Assembly: GCA_964006375.1 (NCBI GenBank) | Contig: OZ023265.1 | Coordinates: forward strand, 114,879,358 to 114,943,357 | Length of the DNA: 64,000 nucleotides | Direction of reading: 5' to 3' | Origin: Tillus elongatus | Taxonomy: Eukaryota > Arthropoda > Insecta > Coleoptera > Cleridae | Shown: positions 61,635 to 64,000 of the stretch, piece after piece | Layout of the letters: every line of letters starts with the position of its first letter | Position numbering within the stretch: position 1 is the stretch's first letter | Program-made: the position numbers and the translations under genes | Notes under the pieces: generated by a model | What the model saw: the letters and a program-made list of their open reading frames with translations, nothing else | The model's database searches: none | Told to the model about the DNA's origin: nothing

Positions 61635-62303
61635 TCAATGTAGTAAATGTTCAAAATGCTCGCCACGAACATCTTGGCAACATGCTAATCTGGTATAGAA
61701 ATGTCTTCTAACATTACTCAACATCTCAGGCGTGACTGATCTAATCGCAAGCGTGATTCGTCTTTTTAAGTCATCTAAGTTGAGGGGCTTAGTTTTGTAT
61801 ACAATACTTTTGACATATCCCCACAAAAAGTAGTCTAATAGCGACAGATCAGGAGATCGTGCTGGCCATTCTATCGATCCGCGCCTCCCTATCCACCGAT
61901 TTGGAAAAATTTGGTTCAGGTACTGCCGGACATTGATTTGGTAATGGGGCGGTGCTCCATCTTGCTGAAACCATATTTTATTGGCAGGAACTTGTGGGTT
62001 TGCTGGATCTGGATATAAGTTTGTCAAAGTTGGCACGACATTATTTTGGAGCAGTTCTAAATATTTATCCCCATTCAAGTTGCCATCAATGAAAAAGGGA
62101 CCTACGATATGATTTCCAACAATTCCTGCCCAAACATTAACTTTTTCAGGATATTGCGTATGTTCCTCTCTCATCCAATGAGGATTCTCATTAGACCAAT
62201 AGCGGCAATTTTGACGATTAACATGACCGTGAAGTGTAAATGTGCTCTCATCAGAAAACAAAACATCTTCTAATTGGATCACATTGTTATCTAACATTGC
62301 CAT
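61635..62303 (-). pseudogene. DD41D transposase, catalytic domain
   Basis: 222 residues covering the DDE_3-type catalytic domain. The first Asp is in FSDESTF and the second in WFQQDGAPPHY. The third is in RSPDLSLLDYFLWGYVK, using the Asp aligned with mariner PSDYHLF. There are 41 residues between the second and third, giving DD41D spacing. WAGIVGNHIVGPFFIDGNLN and the terminal RRHFYTRLACCQDVRGEHFE are typical of insect Tc1/mariner-like transposases. All three catalytic residues are intact. The first Met codon used here (MAMLDNN) is not the real start: the N-terminal part is encoded upstream in another frame. Confidence 0.92.
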
Positions 62304-62724
62304 TCATTTGTTCACAAAAATACGTTCTCCTATCGAAATCGTCCTCCATGAGCTCCTGAGTTGGTATCATTTTATAGGGATGCATTTTACTTTCCTTTAA
62401 TGTTCGAAAAATTGCTGTGTGGCTAACGTTGAATAGTTGGGCTGCTTGTCGACCAGAAGTATGTGGGTTTTCTTGAAACTCAAGCGTAATATCCAATTTC
62501 GTATCATCACTTACTGCATTGGCAGCTACTTTTTTTATCTGTCTCACATGACCAAGCTCGCGAAACTGCTTTTCTATTTTGCTAATTGTTCCTTGGGATA
62601 CAGGCGGCAAATTTGGAAATTTTTCGTGAAATAAGCGAGACACTTCCATCTGTGTCCGGGTGTTATCTCCATAACCAATCATTTGTAGAATGGTTATTTT
62701 GTGCATTTCTGTTAAATGAACCAT
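62287..62724 (-). pseudogene. DD41D transposase, N-terminal DNA-binding region
   Basis: 145 residues from MVHLTEMHKITILQMIGYGD through QMEVSRLFHEKFPNLPPVSQ, TISKIEKQFRELGHVRQIKK and a second HTH-like block (HTSGRQAAQLFNVSHTAIFR, TLKESKMHPYK). It ends DFDRRTYFCEQM followed by out-of-frame residues and a stop at 62287. The FCxxM...DxxxxFSDE continuity shows that a 1-2-nt indel near 62290-62305 splits the transposase. This is the only lesion I see. The ATG at 62724 starts about 240 bp inside the right TIR's inner edge. Confidence 0.9.
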
Positions 62725-63302
62725 TTTTCTGATATTATTACGTACAGTTAACGAAATTCAAACGACAATAGCACTGACACTAATCACTACTGTCATGCAG
62801 GCAGACAACAAGTTGCTAAGGCTACGAGTTTTATACGAACAGAAAGAAAACTGTTTTTGTTTTTGTTTCATTTCATATCAGTAAAAAGAAACGCAGGAAT
62901 GGTTTTTGTTTACTTTCTCATTATCAAGAGCTGAATGGGAAATAAGTATTGAATGCAATGTAGCGAATTTGTGAAATAAAATAATTTTCTATTTTTAATG
63001 TTAATTTTTGTAATAAATCTGAAAATACTTAATATTTCCGAAACAGTTGAAGATAGGTATAGGACATTGTACATGAATTATGTCTAGAATTTTCTGAAGA
63101 ATCCAAAAAATTAATAATATACAGGGGCTTCTATTTAAAATAAGAAAGTTGGTATTGGCCACTGTCGCATGACGCACCCTATATAATTTTTTTTTCTTGA
63201 AAAAGATGCGCAGTTAAAAATACAAATCGACGTGTCCAAGCGTTTTTCCCAACACGCCCTCATTTATCCGTTATCGAATTTATTCCATTTGGCTGTTCCA
63301 CA

Positions 63303-63305
<3 letters not shown>

Positions 63306-63373
<68 letters not shown>
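63306..63373. repeat. (TA)n flanking the right end of the DD41D transposon
   Basis: Perfect TA tract starting with the TA that follows CCACACTG. Confidence 0.98.
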
Positions 63374-63375
<2 letters not shown>

Positions 63376-63380
63376 TGTTC

Positions 63381-63733
63381 TAGGGTGGCCAATTAGCGCT
63401 CATTTAAACATATTTTTTTCAAATGCAAAAGTCGCGATTTCCTTATAGTAGTGAATTTTTTTCAGAAAATTCACCAAAAAAAAATCAAAATGATTATGGA
63501 AATAAAAGAAAGATCATAAAGATAAAATATTATGTTTAGTGAAAATTCACTAAAATCCAAACGTAACGTCCAATTAATTCATTAAATTTGTAGTTACTTT
63601 TTTAGGAACTGAAAAACTGAAGTATAATATTTAGTATTTGAAATTCATTTTCTTCGAATAGTTACGTAAAATGAAGGACAATGACGGCTGAAGCTGAAAC
63701 TTTATAGAACACACTTGTAATAACCACATCAAA
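63381..63733. repeat. Right outer arm of the 2.9-kb palindrome
   Basis: Inverse of 60811-61162. Extra GGTGTTC between the TA tract and TAGGGTGGCC is missing from the left arm. It ends ACCACATCAAA, after which sequence switches to a LINE. Confidence 0.9.
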
Positions 63734-64000
63734 AACAAAGTCCTTTTAAGCTTCAACGGCAGCACACCCTTCTGGACAGATATCATTTTCAAAACTAAAA
63801 AGGTACGAAAGATGCTCTCTTCCCTTAATACCAGGAAAGCCTCTGGCCTTGAATTGTTCTCAAAAAATGCGCACCAGAACTTGGTCCTGTCCTGATTCGT
63901 CTGTTTCACACATCTTACAATAAAGGCGTATTCACTAGTAACTGGAAAACTGCTCGAGTACAGACATCCCCAAGAAAGGATCGAAAGCGCTTCCTAGCAA
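63734..64000 (+). pseudogene. Jockey/R1-type LINE RT, N-terminal fragment (runs off window)
   Basis: In shifting frames the plus strand reads LLSFNGSTPFWTDIIFKTKK, VRKMLSSLNTRKASGL, PELGPVLIRLFHTSYNKGV-type sequence, and NWKTARVQT. This is the VRKxLxxLxxxKASGxDGI ... LAPxLxxLFxxSYxxGxxPxxWKxAxVxPIPKKG block (RT motif 0-1) of Jockey-like LINEs. At least one frameshift is present, and the window ends before motif A. Confidence 0.72.

Larger units (their letters stand above)
61237..63305 (-). mobile_element. Tc1/mariner superfamily DD41D transposon, 2069 bp, 341-bp TIRs
   Basis: Terminal inverted repeats span 61237-61577 and 62965-63305, beginning CAGTGTGGAACAGCCAAATG. I count about three to four mismatches between them (for example GAGGACG/GAGGGCG, CATGTGAC/CATGCGAC, TACAAGC/TAGAAGC). 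The element is flanked by TA on both sides, as expected of this superfamily, which duplicates a TA target. The TIRs are long for Tc1/mariner. A single transposase gene lies between them on the minus strand, split by one frameshift. Confidence 0.92.

Noticed and set aside
61237..63305. LTR retrotransposon because of long identical ends
   Set aside because: The ends are inverted, not direct, are flanked by TA, and enclose a DDE transposase.

Overview
This window looks like intergenic or heterochromatic DNA from an arthropod, most likely an insect with a repeat-rich genome. It is very AT-rich. The only recognisable coding sequence is broken transposable-element protein: Penelope-like (PLE) reverse transcriptases with GIY-YIG endonucleases, Jockey/R1/LOA-type LINE fragments, Tc1/mariner transposases (DD41D, a DUF4817-type HTH family, and a mariner fragment) and pogo-like DDE fragments. 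No host gene, rRNA, complete tRNA or CRISPR was found. One open 75-codon stretch at 16.1-16.3 kb is a weak candidate for a host exon. The species cannot be named from this sequence.

The most conspicuous feature is 25 long perfect or near-perfect (TA)n tracts of about 40-138 bp, roughly 2 kb in total. They account for all the long Tyr-Ile repeat reading frames. They are not randomly placed. Many lie at one fixed position inside an interspersed repeat that I call TAR here (TA-tract-associated repeat): an L arm (GCTAATTAGGCCCCCTAG core), the (TA)n tract, an M arm (GTTCGTTAGCCAGGAAA core), and a terminal B unit that carries a short hairpin, ACGCA-N5-TGCGT. Other tracts sit at the centres of palindromes or exactly at transposon ends.

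Layout. 0-2.5 kb: TAR pieces, a G-run palindrome, ~280-bp tandem repeats, and a tRNA-like SINE head. 4.0-5.3 kb: PLE GIY-YIG remnant within inverted tails. 5.7-11.2 kb: TAR copies, TA tracts and a small retro-insert with a target-site duplication. 12.4-14 kb: LINE remnant that has lost its reverse transcriptase. 16.9-18.6 kb: PLE-tail palindromes around a near-complete TAR copy. 21-25.7 kb: pogo fragments and a 232-bp tandem duplication. 26-30 kb: LINE remnants and TAR arms. 30-35.8 kb: TAR copies, a SINE-like repeat and a LINE RT scrap. 35.8-38 kb: 3' half of a LOA/R1-like LINE with RNase H. 38.9-41.3 kb: three inverted PLE tail copies with matching five-unit 70-bp arrays. 42.2-45.2 kb: scrambled Tc1/mariner pieces. 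46.4-49.5 kb: a PLE interrupted by a TAR insertion. 50.4-56.4 kb: PLE palindrome, then a PLE RT/GIY-YIG copy abutting a LINE fragment. 57-60.8 kb: compound TA/GA repeats, a transposase scrap, a SINE-like copy and TAR pieces. 60.8-63.7 kb: a nearly intact 2.07-kb DD41D transposon inserted at the (TA)n centre of a larger palindrome. The window ends in a LINE RT fragment.

The region therefore reads as nested, self-inverted mobile elements rather than as a gene neighbourhood. The observations most worth following are the TAR family with its covarying terminal hairpin, the link between (TA)n, palindromes and TE ends, and the repeated tail-to-tail folding of several PLE lineages.
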